Below, piece by piece: positions 34,820 through 43,167 of a DNA stretch of 64,000 bases. Every line of letters begins with the position of its first letter. Positions within the stretch are counted from its first letter, which is position 1. Position numbers and translations under genes: made by a program. Under the pieces are notes generated by a model. The model saw only the letters and a program-made list of their open reading frames with translations. It had not been told where the DNA came from and made no database searches. Origin of the DNA: Castellaniella denitrificans (GTDB lineage: Bacteria; Pseudomonadota; Gammaproteobacteria; Burkholderiales; Burkholderiaceae_B); assembly GCF_027214045.1 (NCBI RefSeq), contig NZ_JAPWHE010000003.1, forward strand, positions 44,158 to 108,157, read 5' to 3'.

Positions 34820-36163
34820 GTGATCGCGCCGTTGAAGCGCCGACTGGCGGGTCTGCACGCCGATCACCGCCGCATCGCCCTGGGGGCGGCCCGCGTGGCC
34901 TTTTTCCTGCTGATGGGCAAGGCCGTGGGCGCGGTCAAGGAAATGGCGGTGGCATACCGTTATGGCGTCAGCGACGCCGTGGACGCCTATCAATTCACCC
35001 TGACGATCGCCAATTGGCTGCCGGTGACGCTGGTCGGCGCCTGCTCCGTGGTGCTGATCCCGGCCCTGGTGCGCAGCCGCCGGGGCGAGCCCGCCGCGCA
35101 CGGGCGGTTTCTGGGCGAACTGCAGGCCTGGACCTGGGCGCTGGGCGCCGCCGTGGCCGTCCTCCTGGGCCTGGCCTGGCCCATGGTCCTGGACGTGGCG
35201 GGACGGGGCCTGTCGGCCACGGTCCGCGACATGAGCCTGCTGCTGATCCTGGGCTTTGCGCCGGCCGCCTTCTTTACGCTCTGGACGGGCCTGGGCGCGG
35301 CGCGCCTGCGGGCGCACGAGCGTCACATCAACACCCTGCTCGACAGCGTGCCGGCCCTGGCGATCCTGGTCTGCGTGCTGGCCGCGCCCGCCGGCGCCGG
35401 GATCCTGCCGCTGCTCTGGGGCACGCTGCTGGGCTATGTCATCCAGGCCGTGTGGCAGGACGTCCTGGCGCGGCGCGCGGACCGGGTGCCGGCGCGCCTG
35501 CGCCTGAGCCGGCGTGCGCCGCAATGGTCCAGCCTGGCCGCCGCCGCCGGGATCATGCTGGTCGGGCAGCTGGCCATGAGCTTCGTGGGCCCCATCGACC
35601 AGTACACGGCGGCGCAACTGGGCGCCAACGCCAACGCGACGCTGGGTTACGCGGCGCGGCTGCTGTCGCTGATGATCGGGCTGGGCGCGGCCTCGGTCGG
35701 CCGGGCGGCCCTGCCGGTGCTGGCCGACATCCAGGCCCGGGGGGACGCGTCGCATGCCCGCGCCATGGCGCTGAAATGGTCGTTCGCCTTGCTGGGCATC
35801 GGCGCTTTCGCGGTGCTGATCGGCTGGTGGCTGGCGCCCTGGCTGGTGTCGCTGCTGTTCGAGCGCGGCGCCTTCACGGCGCAGGACACGGCCGCCGTGG
35901 CGCATGTGCTGCGCTGGGGCATGTTGCAGCTCCCGTTCTATTTCGGCGTGTTGATCCTCGTGCAGTTGCTGGCCAGCCAGAACCGTTACGGCTGGATGGC
36001 CGCCATCGCCGTCCTGAATTTCTGTCTCAAGGCCTGGATGAACACTGTGCTGGCGCCGGTCATGGGGACGGCGGGCATCATGCTGGCGACCGCCCTGATG
36101 TACGCGCTGTCCTACCTCTGTTACTTGGGCCTGGCCTGGCGCGCAAGCCCGTTGAAGGAATGA
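34820..36163 (+). CDS. MVIN/MurJ-type lipid-linked oligosaccharide flippase
   Basis: Polytopic membrane protein of 447 residues in the MATE/MVIN superfamily, with 12 to 14 helices. GAVKEMAVAYRYGVSDAVDAY near residue 37 and LFERGAFTAQDTAAVAHVLRW near residue 345 are classical MurJ-like segments. Its place between sugar-nucleotide enzymes and glycosyltransferases suggests it acts as the Wzx of this locus, flipping the lipid-linked glycan. The housekeeping MurJ cannot be excluded. GTG start with GAGG upstream; its stop overlaps the next ATG. Confidence 0.8.
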   Translation: MIAPLKRRLAGLHADHRRIALGAARVAFFLLMGKAVGAVKEMAVAYRYGVSDAVDAYQFTLTIANWLPVTLVGACSVVLIPALVRSRRGEPAAHGRFLGELQAWTWALGAAVAVLLGLAWPMVLDVAGRGLSATVRDMSLLLILGFAPAAFFTLWTGLGAARLRAHERHINTLLDSVPALAILVCVLAAPAGAGILPLLWGTLLGYVIQAVWQDVLARRADRVPARLRLSRRAPQWSSLAAAAGIMLVGQLAMSFVGPIDQYTAAQLGANANATLGYAARLLSLMIGLGAASVGRAALPVLADIQARGDASHARAMALKWSFALLGIGAFAVLIGWWLAPWLVSLLFERGAFTAQDTAAVAHVLRWGMLQLPFYFGVLILVQLLASQNRYGWMAAIAVLNFCLKAWMNTVLAPVMGTAGIMLATALMYALSYLCYLGLAWRASPLKE

Positions 36164-37296
36164 ATCGAGTGAGCGCGGACCGGATCGACCTGATGATCGT
36201 GATCCACTCGCTGCGGGGCGGCGGGGCCGAGCGCGTGGCCGTGGACCTGGCCGCCTGCTGGCAGAGTCGTGGGTGCCGGGTGATGATCGTGACCCAGACG
36301 GACGATCGCCAGGACGCCTATCCGCTGCCCGACGGTGTGCGCCGCCATGCCCTGGGGCTGGCGGGCGACAGCGCGGGTCCCGTGGGCGCCCTCTGGGGCA
36401 ATCTGTTGCGTGTTCTGGCGCTGCGCCGGCTGGTCCGGCGCCACCGCCCGTCCGTGGTGCTGGGCATGATGACCCGGGGGTCGGTGCTGGCGGTGCTGGC
36501 GGCGCGCGGGCGCGCCCGCGTGATCGCCACCGAACACGCCCACCCGCCCAGCCTGCCGCTGCCGGCATTCTGGGAACGGTTGCGCCGCTGGACCTACCCG
36601 CGCGCCGACGCGGTCGTCGCCCTGACCCGGGGGACGGCGCAATGGCTGGACGAACATTTGCCCGGCGTGCGCGCCCAGGTCATCCCCAACGCGGTGCGCT
36701 GGCCTTTGATCGATGGCGAGCCCGTGCTGGAACCGCCGCCGCGCCCGCCGGGCCGTCGCCGGCTGCTGGCCGTGGGCCGGCTGCACCCGGTCAAGGGGTT
36801 CGATGGTCTGCTGCGGGCCTTCGCCCAACTGGCGGCACCGTTTCCCGATTGGGATCTGGTCATCCTGGGCGAGGGCGATCAGCGCGGGGAACTGGAAGCC
36901 TTGCGCGACGAACTGGGCCTGGACGATCGCGTCAGCCTGCCGGGCCGGGTCGGCAACATGGCGGCCTGGTACGGCGCTTCGGACCTGTATGTGCTCAGTT
37001 CCCAGGCCGAGGGCCTGTCCAACACGCTGATCGAGGCCATGGCCTGCGGTCTGCCGTGTGTCGCCACCGATTGCGACACCGGTCCCCGGGAGATCATCCG
37101 CGAGGGTCTGGACGGTGTGCTGGTCCGGCCGATCGACGATCCGGACGCCCTGGCGGCCGGACTGGCCGGGCCGATGGCCGACGCCGTGCTGCGGGCGCGC
37201 CTGGGCGGCCGCGCCGTCGATGCGCGCGACCGCTTCGGCACCGCGCGCATCATGGCCTTGTGGGAGCAGGTGTTCCAGGGCCGGAGGATCAACTGA
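36160..37296 (+). CDS. GT4-family glycosyltransferase (first)
   Basis: Retaining GT-B glycosyltransferase, 378 residues, cytoplasmic. N-terminal acceptor domain motif HSLRGGGAERVAVDLA near residue 16. The C-terminal nucleotide-sugar domain has AVGRLHPVKGFDGLL and the E-x7-E motif in SQAEGLSNTLIEAMACGLP. It overlaps the flippase stop (ATGA). The donor sugar cannot be told from sequence. Confidence 0.88.
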   Translation: MNRVSADRIDLMIVIHSLRGGGAERVAVDLAACWQSRGCRVMIVTQTDDRQDAYPLPDGVRRHALGLAGDSAGPVGALWGNLLRVLALRRLVRRHRPSVVLGMMTRGSVLAVLAARGRARVIATEHAHPPSLPLPAFWERLRRWTYPRADAVVALTRGTAQWLDEHLPGVRAQVIPNAVRWPLIDGEPVLEPPPRPPGRRRLLAVGRLHPVKGFDGLLRAFAQLAAPFPDWDLVILGEGDQRGELEALRDELGLDDRVSLPGRVGNMAAWYGASDLYVLSSQAEGLSNTLIEAMACGLPCVATDCDTGPREIIREGLDGVLVRPIDDPDALAAGLAGPMADAVLRARLGGRAVDARDRFGTARIMALWEQVFQGRRIN

Positions 37297-37297
37297 G

Positions 37298-38443
37298 ATG
37301 CGGCGCCTGTTTCTCGTCAGTTCCATGCACGGCGGCGGCGCCGAGCGCGTGGCCGCGACCCTGGCCAACGCCTGGGCGCGGCGCGGCGACGAAGTCACCC
37401 TGGTGTGCTGCTATTCCGGGCGCGGGCGCTGCGATCAGACCCTGGATCCGGGCGTTCGCCTGCTGTGGCTGGCCGACCGGGTGCGAGGTCCCGCCTGGCT
37501 GCGCCCCCTGGCCAAGCTTGCCGCCCTGCGGCGCCTGGCGCGGGAATACCGGCCCGACCGGGTGCTGTCTTTCCTGACCAACGTCAACGTGACGGCGCTG
37601 CTGGCCCTGTGCGGTCTGGGCCTGCCGATCGTCGTCGGCGAGCGCACCGATCCGGCCCACAGCGTCAACCTGGAACCCAGCCTGCGCCGGCTGCGGCGCT
37701 GGACTTATCCCCGGGCGCGCCGCGTCGCCGTGCAGACCCGGCGCGCCGCGCACCATCTGCGGCAGGTCGCGCCGGGCGTGCGCCGCATCGCGGTGATCCC
37801 CAATCCGCTCCCCGAGGGGCTGCCTGGTATCCGGCCGCACGAGCCGGCGGGGCCCCGCCGCACGCTGGCCGCCCTGGGACGCTTCAATCCCGTCAAACAG
37901 TTCGACCGGCTGATCGAAAGCTTCGCCGCGATCGCCCCGCACTGTCCGGATTGGGACCTGTGCATCTGGGGGGACGGCGCACAGCGGGAAGCCTGCCTGC
38001 GGCGTGTCCGCGAACTGGGGCTGGAGGCCCGCATCCGGCTGCCCGGCTTCAGCCGGACCCCCTGGCAAGACCTGTCCACGACCCATGCCTTTGTCCTGAA
38101 CTCCCGCGTCGAAGGCTTTCCGAACGCGCTGCTGGAGGCCATGGCCCTGGGGCTGCCCTGCGTGGCGACCGACTGTCCTTCCGGGCCGTCCGAACTGACT
38201 CAGGGCGGCGTTCTGGCCGAACTGGTGCCGCTGGGCGACGCGGCGGCCCTGGAGCGGGCCTTGCTGCGCGTGATGCGCGCCAGCCCCGCCGAGCGCGAGG
38301 CCCGGGGCCGGACTGCGGCGGAGTCGGTGAGGGCCCGCTATGGGCTGGACGCCGTCCTGCGGGCCTGGGATGATGCCTGGACGGACGCGGACGGGACGGT
38401 CGGCGCCGAGGACGATGAAGACGCGCCCCGGCCGGCGCGCTGA
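37298..38443 (+). CDS. GT4-family glycosyltransferase (second)
   Basis: GT-B glycosyltransferase of 381 residues, starting 1 bp after the previous stop and paralogous to it: SSMHGGGAERVAATLANAW at the N-terminus, AALGRFNPVKQFDRLI, and the E-x7-E motif in SRVEGFPNALLEAMALGLP. LTNVNVTALLALCG and VGERTDPA fit capsule/O-antigen GT4 enzymes that often carry GalNAc- or GalNAcA-type transfers, but the donor is not known. A short acidic tail (TVGAEDDEDAP) ends the protein. Confidence 0.88.
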   Translation: MRRLFLVSSMHGGGAERVAATLANAWARRGDEVTLVCCYSGRGRCDQTLDPGVRLLWLADRVRGPAWLRPLAKLAALRRLAREYRPDRVLSFLTNVNVTALLALCGLGLPIVVGERTDPAHSVNLEPSLRRLRRWTYPRARRVAVQTRRAAHHLRQVAPGVRRIAVIPNPLPEGLPGIRPHEPAGPRRTLAALGRFNPVKQFDRLIESFAAIAPHCPDWDLCIWGDGAQREACLRRVRELGLEARIRLPGFSRTPWQDLSTTHAFVLNSRVEGFPNALLEAMALGLPCVATDCPSGPSELTQGGVLAELVPLGDAAALERALLRVMRASPAEREARGRTAAESVRARYGLDAVLRAWDDAWTDADGTVGAEDDEDAPRPAR

Positions 38444-38477
38444 TGGCCTGGATGATGCCGATGGCCGAGGAAACCGC

Positions 38478-40877
38478 ATGAACGGAAACGAAATGGACGC
38501 CCCTGCCACTGCTCGATCAACCAAGGGGGCCGTCTCCGTGGCGGCACCACCGTCCCTGAGGGTCATGCACGTGATTTCGGGCCTGCTGCACGGCGGCGCG
38601 GAAACGGTGCTGTTTCGGCTGGCCACGGCCCCCGGCGGCACGGTCCGGCATACGGTGGTGTCCATGCGTGGCGAAGGCGTCATGGGCGCCCGGCTGCGCG
38701 AGGCCGGCGTCGAGGTGATCTGCCTGGACATGCAGGGCTGGACCGGAAACGTCCACGGCCTGTGGCGTTTGTACCGGCTGCTGCGCGAGCGCCGGCCCGA
38801 TGTGGTGCAAACCTGGATGTACCACGCCGACCTGATCGCCGGTCTCGTGGCGCGGCTGGCCGGCATCCGCGCCGTGGCCTGGGGCGTGCGCAATTCGGGC
38901 GTCAGCCTCGGAGAAAGCAGCCGTTCCTCCCGCATCGCGGCCTGGGCCTGCGCCCGCGTGTCGGCCTGGGTCCCGGGCGTCATCGTCGCTTGCGCCCGCA
39001 AGGCGGCCGAAGTCCACCGGGCCTGGGGCTACCGCGCCGACCGGGTGCTGGTCGTGCCCAACGGCTACGACCTGGACGTCTGGCATCCGGACGCCGCGGG
39101 CGTCGCCGAACTGCGCGCCCGCTGGGGGGTGCCCGAGGGCGCGCCGCTGCTGGGCAGCGTGGCGCGCTGGAATCCCTTGAAGGACCACGAGAACCTTCTG
39201 GCGGCGCTGGCCCTTTCCGTGCGCACCCATCCGGACCTGCGCTGCGTGCTGATCGGGCTGGGGATGTCGCGCGACAACGCGGACCTGATCGCCATGGCGC
39301 GTCATTACGGCCTGCTGGACCATCTCATTTTCCTGGGACGTCGCGACGACGTGCCGGTACTGATGCGGGCGCTGGACATCCACGTGTTGTCGAGCAAGGC
39401 CGAGGGCTTTCCCAACGTGGTGTCCGAGGCCATGGCCTCCGGCGTGGCCTGCGTGGTGACCGACGTGGGCGACGCGGCGGACATCGTGGGCGAGCACGGC
39501 TGGGTCGTGCCGCCCGGGGACGCGTCGGCCCTGGCGGGCGCCATCGACCAGGCGGTGGAAGCCGTGCGCGATCCGCAATGGCCGGCGCGCCGCGACGCTG
39601 CCCGGGCCTCCGTCGAACGCCGCTACAGCCTGCGGACCATGGTGGACCGCTATGAAACCGTCTGGCGCCGGCTGGCCGCCGATTTTCCTGCGGCCGGGCC
39701 GGGGCGAGGGGCGGCCGACGCGGTGATTTCGGCGGCGCCGGCCTCGGCGCCCCGGCTGCTGTTCTTCATCACCAATCCGGCGTTCCTGGTGTCGCACCGG
39801 CTGCCGGTCGCACTGGCCGCCCGTGACGCGGGCTACGAGGTGCACGTTGCGTCCATGGGCGGCCCTGCCGTCGCGCAACTCGAGGCGTTGGGCCTCACGC
39901 ACCATGTCCTGCCTCTGTCGCGCACCAGCATGCGGCCCTGGACCGAGGCCCGCAGCCTCTGGGCCATCTGGCGCCTGTTTCGCCGGGTGCGACCGGATCT
40001 GGTGCATGCCGTCACCCTCAAATCCGTGCTGTACGGCGGTATCGCCAGCCGTCTGGCGGGGGTGCCCGCCTATGTGGCGGCGATTTCGGGGCTGGGCTAT
40101 GTCTTCATCCAGGGCTCGGGCGCGCGCGCCGCGCTCAAGCGCCTGGCCCTGGTTCTGTACCGCCTCGCCCTGGGGCATGCCAACAGCCGGGTGATTTTCC
40201 AGAACGCCTCGGACCGGGACGTGCTGGTGCAAGCCGCAGCGGTGCGGCCGGAGCAGGTCGTGATGGTGCGGGGCTCGGGCGTGGACCTGGATCGTTTCGC
40301 GCCGGCTCCCTGGCCGGATGGCCCGGTGACGGTCGCCATGGCCAGCCGGCTGCTGCATGACAAGGGCGTGCGCGAATTCGTCGAGGCTGCGAGGCTGTCC
40401 GCATCGCGCGGCGAAGGGCTGCGGTGGCGTCTGGCCGGCAGCCTGGATCCGGAGAATCCCGCATCGGTGACCGCCTCCGAACTCGAGGCCTGGCGGGCCG
40501 GGGGGATGATCGAGTACGTGGGCGAATGCGCGGACGTTGCGGGCTTCTACGCGCAGGCGCACATCGTGACGCTGCCGTCCTATCGCGAAGGCCTGCCCAA
40601 GTCCCTGATCGAGGCGGCCGCGTGTGGCCGGCCGGTGGTGGCCACGGATGTGCCCGGCTGCCGGGACGCGATCGAACCCGGGGTCAGCGGCGTACTGGTG
40701 CCGCCCCGGGATGCGCGGGCGCTGGCCGCCGCAGTCGCGGCCCTGGCCGAAGACGAGGCCTTGCGGACCCGCATGGGCGACGCGGGGCGGGCGCTGGCGG
40801 AACGCGATTTCAGCTTGGACCGGATCGTCCGGGCGCATCTGGACGTGTACAGGGACCTGGCGCCTCCGGCCCGCTGA
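38478..40877 (+). CDS. Tandem GT4-GT4 fusion glycosyltransferase
   Basis: Protein of 799 residues built of two complete GT4 enzymes. The first (about 27-402) has HVISGLLHGGAETVLFRLA, SVARWNPLKDHENLL and the E-x7-E in SKAEGFPNVVSEAMASGVA. An Ala/Gly/Pro-rich linker (about 403-425) has no methionine. The second (about 426-799) starts LLFFITNPAFLVSHRLP and has AMASRLLHDKGVREFV and YREGLPKSLIEAAACGRP. Such a fusion could add two sugars in sequence. ATG 38478 has CCGAGGAAACC upstream. It is the last gene of the glycan locus; a terminator follows. Confidence 0.88.
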   Translation: MNGNEMDAPATARSTKGAVSVAAPPSLRVMHVISGLLHGGAETVLFRLATAPGGTVRHTVVSMRGEGVMGARLREAGVEVICLDMQGWTGNVHGLWRLYRLLRERRPDVVQTWMYHADLIAGLVARLAGIRAVAWGVRNSGVSLGESSRSSRIAAWACARVSAWVPGVIVACARKAAEVHRAWGYRADRVLVVPNGYDLDVWHPDAAGVAELRARWGVPEGAPLLGSVARWNPLKDHENLLAALALSVRTHPDLRCVLIGLGMSRDNADLIAMARHYGLLDHLIFLGRRDDVPVLMRALDIHVLSSKAEGFPNVVSEAMASGVACVVTDVGDAADIVGEHGWVVPPGDASALAGAIDQAVEAVRDPQWPARRDAARASVERRYSLRTMVDRYETVWRRLAADFPAAGPGRGAADAVISAAPASAPRLLFFITNPAFLVSHRLPVALAARDAGYEVHVASMGGPAVAQLEALGLTHHVLPLSRTSMRPWTEARSLWAIWRLFRRVRPDLVHAVTLKSVLYGGIASRLAGVPAYVAAISGLGYVFIQGSGARAALKRLALVLYRLALGHANSRVIFQNASDRDVLVQAAAVRPEQVVMVRGSGVDLDRFAPAPWPDGPVTVAMASRLLHDKGVREFVEAARLSASRGEGLRWRLAGSLDPENPASVTASELEAWRAGGMIEYVGECADVAGFYAQAHIVTLPSYREGLPKSLIEAAACGRPVVATDVPGCRDAIEPGVSGVLVPPRDARALAAAVAALAEDEALRTRMGDAGRALAERDFSLDRIVRAHLDVYRDLAPPAR

Positions 40878-40910
40878 ATCTGTTTCCAGCCCGCCGCATG
40901 ATGATGTGCC

Positions 40911-40946
40911 ACAGACCCCGCCCGAGAGGCGGGGTCTGTACGTTTT
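40911..40946 (+). terminator. Terminator of the glycan locus
   Basis: ACAGACCCCGCC at 40911-40922 pairs perfectly with GGCGGGGTCTGT at 40928-40939 around a CGAGA loop, with a TTTT tract three bases downstream. Confidence 0.8.
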
Positions 40947-41003
40947 GGGGGATCGCGGCCGCGAGTCCGTGTTTTCCCTAGTAGTGCATTTTCCATACGA
41001 AAC

Positions 41004-41039
41004 TATAATTTGTATACAAAAATTTGGTTTGTATAAAAA
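41004..41039 (+). promoter_or_regulatory. gntR promoter with two GntR-type operator sites
   Basis: TATAAT at 41004-41009 overlaps a perfect 12-bp palindrome TTTGTATACAAA (41009-41020), which fits the FadR/GntR consensus TnGTnnACnA. A second, imperfect copy TTTGTATAAAAA (41028-41039) follows 19 bp downstream, directly before the gntR ATG at 41044. The overlap with the -10 box and start point indicates autorepression. The -35 box is weak. Confidence 0.7.
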
Positions 41040-41043
41040 ATCC

Positions 41044-41724
41044 ATGGACAGTACACAGAAAAAACAGACAGCACAGTCCGTTTACGAGGATGTCAGGGCG
41101 CTGCTCGGCAACATGATGCAGGACATCACAGAGCCGGTTCGTGTCCGGGAAGAAGACCTCGCCAGTCAACTGGGGGTCAGCCGCACACCCGTGCGCGAAG
41201 CGCTGATCCGGCTGGAGAGCACCGGCCTGATCAGCTTGCGCCCGGGGCGCGGTGCCTTGCTCTCGCCGGTGACGGACGCGGAATACATCGAGTGGCTGCA
41301 GTTGCGCGAGATGCTCGAAGGATTTGCCGCGCACGAGGCCGCGCTGAACGCGTCGCAGCGCGATGTGGAACGCCTGCGGGCGCTGTTCGAGCCTTTTCTG
41401 GCGGTGGCGCCCGGAGAGCGGGATGCGGATGCCTATGCGCAGGCCAATGTGACCTTCCACGCGGAAATCATCGCGCTGGCGAACAATCGCCTGCTGGAAA
41501 AAGTGTGGGCCGCCTTCGGGCATCGCCAGACGACGTTCCGGCGGCAGACGATCAAACGGCTGCATCGCGGCGAGGATTCCTTGCGCGAGCATCTCGCCAT
41601 GATCGAGGCGATCGCGCGGCGAGACGCGGCCCTGGCGGAACGGCTGGCGCGCGATCACGTGCATAGCCTGCTCGTGGCTTTCAGGCGGTTCACTCAGGGC
41701 GGGGACTCGGCGTCCGACGCCTGA
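41044..41724 (+). CDS. GntR-family (FadR/FCD) transcriptional regulator
   Basis: Regulator of 226 residues. The winged helix-turn-helix (about 15-75) contains REEDLASQLGVSRTPVREAL and RLESTGLISLRPGRGALLS. The C-terminal FCD effector domain (about 85-215) has metal-ligand-like residues in TFHAEIIALANN and EHLAMIEAIARRDAALAERLARDHV. It is the first gene of the catabolic cluster, only 37 bp before the FAH-family gene, so it is probably co-transcribed with it under the palindromic operator upstream. Confidence 0.92.
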   Translation: MDSTQKKQTAQSVYEDVRALLGNMMQDITEPVRVREEDLASQLGVSRTPVREALIRLESTGLISLRPGRGALLSPVTDAEYIEWLQLREMLEGFAAHEAALNASQRDVERLRALFEPFLAVAPGERDADAYAQANVTFHAEIIALANNRLLEKVWAAFGHRQTTFRRQTIKRLHRGEDSLREHLAMIEAIARRDAALAERLARDHVHSLLVAFRRFTQGGDSASDA

Positions 41725-41761
41725 GCCGTCTCATCAGTGTGTGGCAAGAGGTGATCTTAGA

Positions 41762-42676
41762 ATGAAATTCCTGAGTTTTCTTGATCAAGGACGGTCGAGG
41801 CTCGGTCTGTTGAAGGACGATGGCAAGGTCGTGGATCTTTCCGCGTTGCTGGCCGCGCGTGCCGGCCACGGCCTGCCGTCCGTGCCGGCCGATGTGGGCG
41901 AACTGATCGAATTGGGCGGGGCGGCCCTGGATGCCATCGAGGCCTGCCTGGAGGGGGCGGATGCGTCGGCCGCGGCGGGGCGGGATCTCGCCGAACTGCG
42001 CGTGACGGCACCCCTGCGCATGAGAAAGAACCTCTTTTGCGTGGGCCGGAACTACCGGGATCACATCATCGAGGGCAATCTGGCGCGTGGCCGGCCTGCG
42101 GATCAGTTTCCGACCGCCATCGAGTTCTTCACCAAACCGCCCACGGCAATCATCGGACACGGCGAGCGGGTGCCGAGGTACGCCAGCCTGACGGACAGCC
42201 TGGATTACGAGGTCGAGCTCGCCATCGTCATCGGTCGCCGTGGACGGGACATCGCCCGCGCCGATGCGCTGGACCATGTGTTCGGTTACACGATCGTCAA
42301 CGACATCACCGCCCGCGACTTGCAGCAGCGCCATGGGCAGTGGTTCAAGGGCAAGGGGCTGGACGCCACCTGTCCCATGGGGCCGGTGGTCGTCCATCGC
42401 TCCGCCATCGCCGATGCGAACGATCTCGATATTTCGCTGACCGTGAACGGAGCGTTGCGGCAGTCGGACAACACATCGTCGATGATCTTCGACGTGCGGA
42501 CGATCATCGAGCAGCTTTCGGCGGGGATGACGCTGGAACCGGGCGATGTCATCGCCACCGGCACGCCCAAGGGCGTGGGCTTCGCGATGACGCCTCCCGC
42601 CTGCCTGCGGGCGGGGGATGTCGTCTCGGCCACCGTGCAGCATATCGGCACGCTGACCAATATCGTATCGGAGTGA
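41762..42676 (+). CDS. Fumarylacetoacetate hydrolase (FAH) family protein
   Basis: Enzyme of 304 residues. The C-terminal FAH domain (about 88-302) has VGRNYRDHIIEGN, TKPPTAIIGHGERV, DYEVELAIVIGRRGRDI (metal-binding Glu pair), YTIVNDITARDLQ and ATGTPKGVGFAM. The family hydrolyses or decarboxylates 2,4-dioxo acids and carboxymuconate-type compounds. ATG 41762 is chosen because AAGAGGTGAT lies 7 bp before it. The true substrate is unknown; cleavage of a 2,4-diketo-3-deoxy acid or a ring-cleavage product both fit. Confidence 0.88.
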   Translation: MKFLSFLDQGRSRLGLLKDDGKVVDLSALLAARAGHGLPSVPADVGELIELGGAALDAIEACLEGADASAAAGRDLAELRVTAPLRMRKNLFCVGRNYRDHIIEGNLARGRPADQFPTAIEFFTKPPTAIIGHGERVPRYASLTDSLDYEVELAIVIGRRGRDIARADALDHVFGYTIVNDITARDLQQRHGQWFKGKGLDATCPMGPVVVHRSAIADANDLDISLTVNGALRQSDNTSSMIFDVRTIIEQLSAGMTLEPGDVIATGTPKGVGFAMTPPACLRAGDVVSATVQHIGTLTNIVSE

Positions 42677-42718
42677 TGCGCCGGCAATCGTGCCGCCATC
42701 CGCACACAGGGGAAACAC

Positions 42719-43114
42719 ATGACTCTGCCTGAACATCTGGCGCCGTTCGCGAGCGGCGAACTGGCCTCCCGCTATGTCGACGTGGGCACGCTGCCCTGGA
42801 AGCCGACGCCCACGCCCGGCATCGACATGAAGATCCTGCTGGACATCCCGGAAACCGGCCTGATGACCGCGCTGTTCCGCTGGCAACCCGGTACTGCCTT
42901 GCCGCTGCACGAGCATGTGGAGATCGAGCAGACCTATGTGCTCAGCGGCAGCATCGTCGACGATGAGGGCGAAGTCCGGGAAGGCGATTACGTCTGGCGT
43001 CCGAAAGGCAATCGGCACATCGCCCGTTCTCCCCACGGGGCGCTCGTGCTGTCGTTCTTTCTGAAACCGAACAAATTTCTCGAAGGCGCGTTGGCCGGGC
43101 AGGAACTGAGGTGA
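42719..43114 (+). CDS. Cupin-domain protein
   Basis: Single-cupin protein of 131 residues. Metal ligands are visible in LPLHEHVEIEQTYVLSGSI (two His and a Glu, near residues 61-71) and the second motif PKGNRHIARSPHGALVLSF. It resembles ChrR-like and 2,4'-dihydroxyacetophenone dioxygenase-like cupins, so it could be a small dioxygenase/isomerase or a binding protein. The function is open; it sits between the hydrolase and the TRAP genes. Confidence 0.8.
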   Translation: MTLPEHLAPFASGELASRYVDVGTLPWKPTPTPGIDMKILLDIPETGLMTALFRWQPGTALPLHEHVEIEQTYVLSGSIVDDEGEVREGDYVWRPKGNRHIARSPHGALVLSFFLKPNKFLEGALAGQELR

Positions 43115-43167
43115 TCCGGCCACGCGGGGTGGCGGACTTTAAAAATCAAAGCATAGGAGACGAATCC

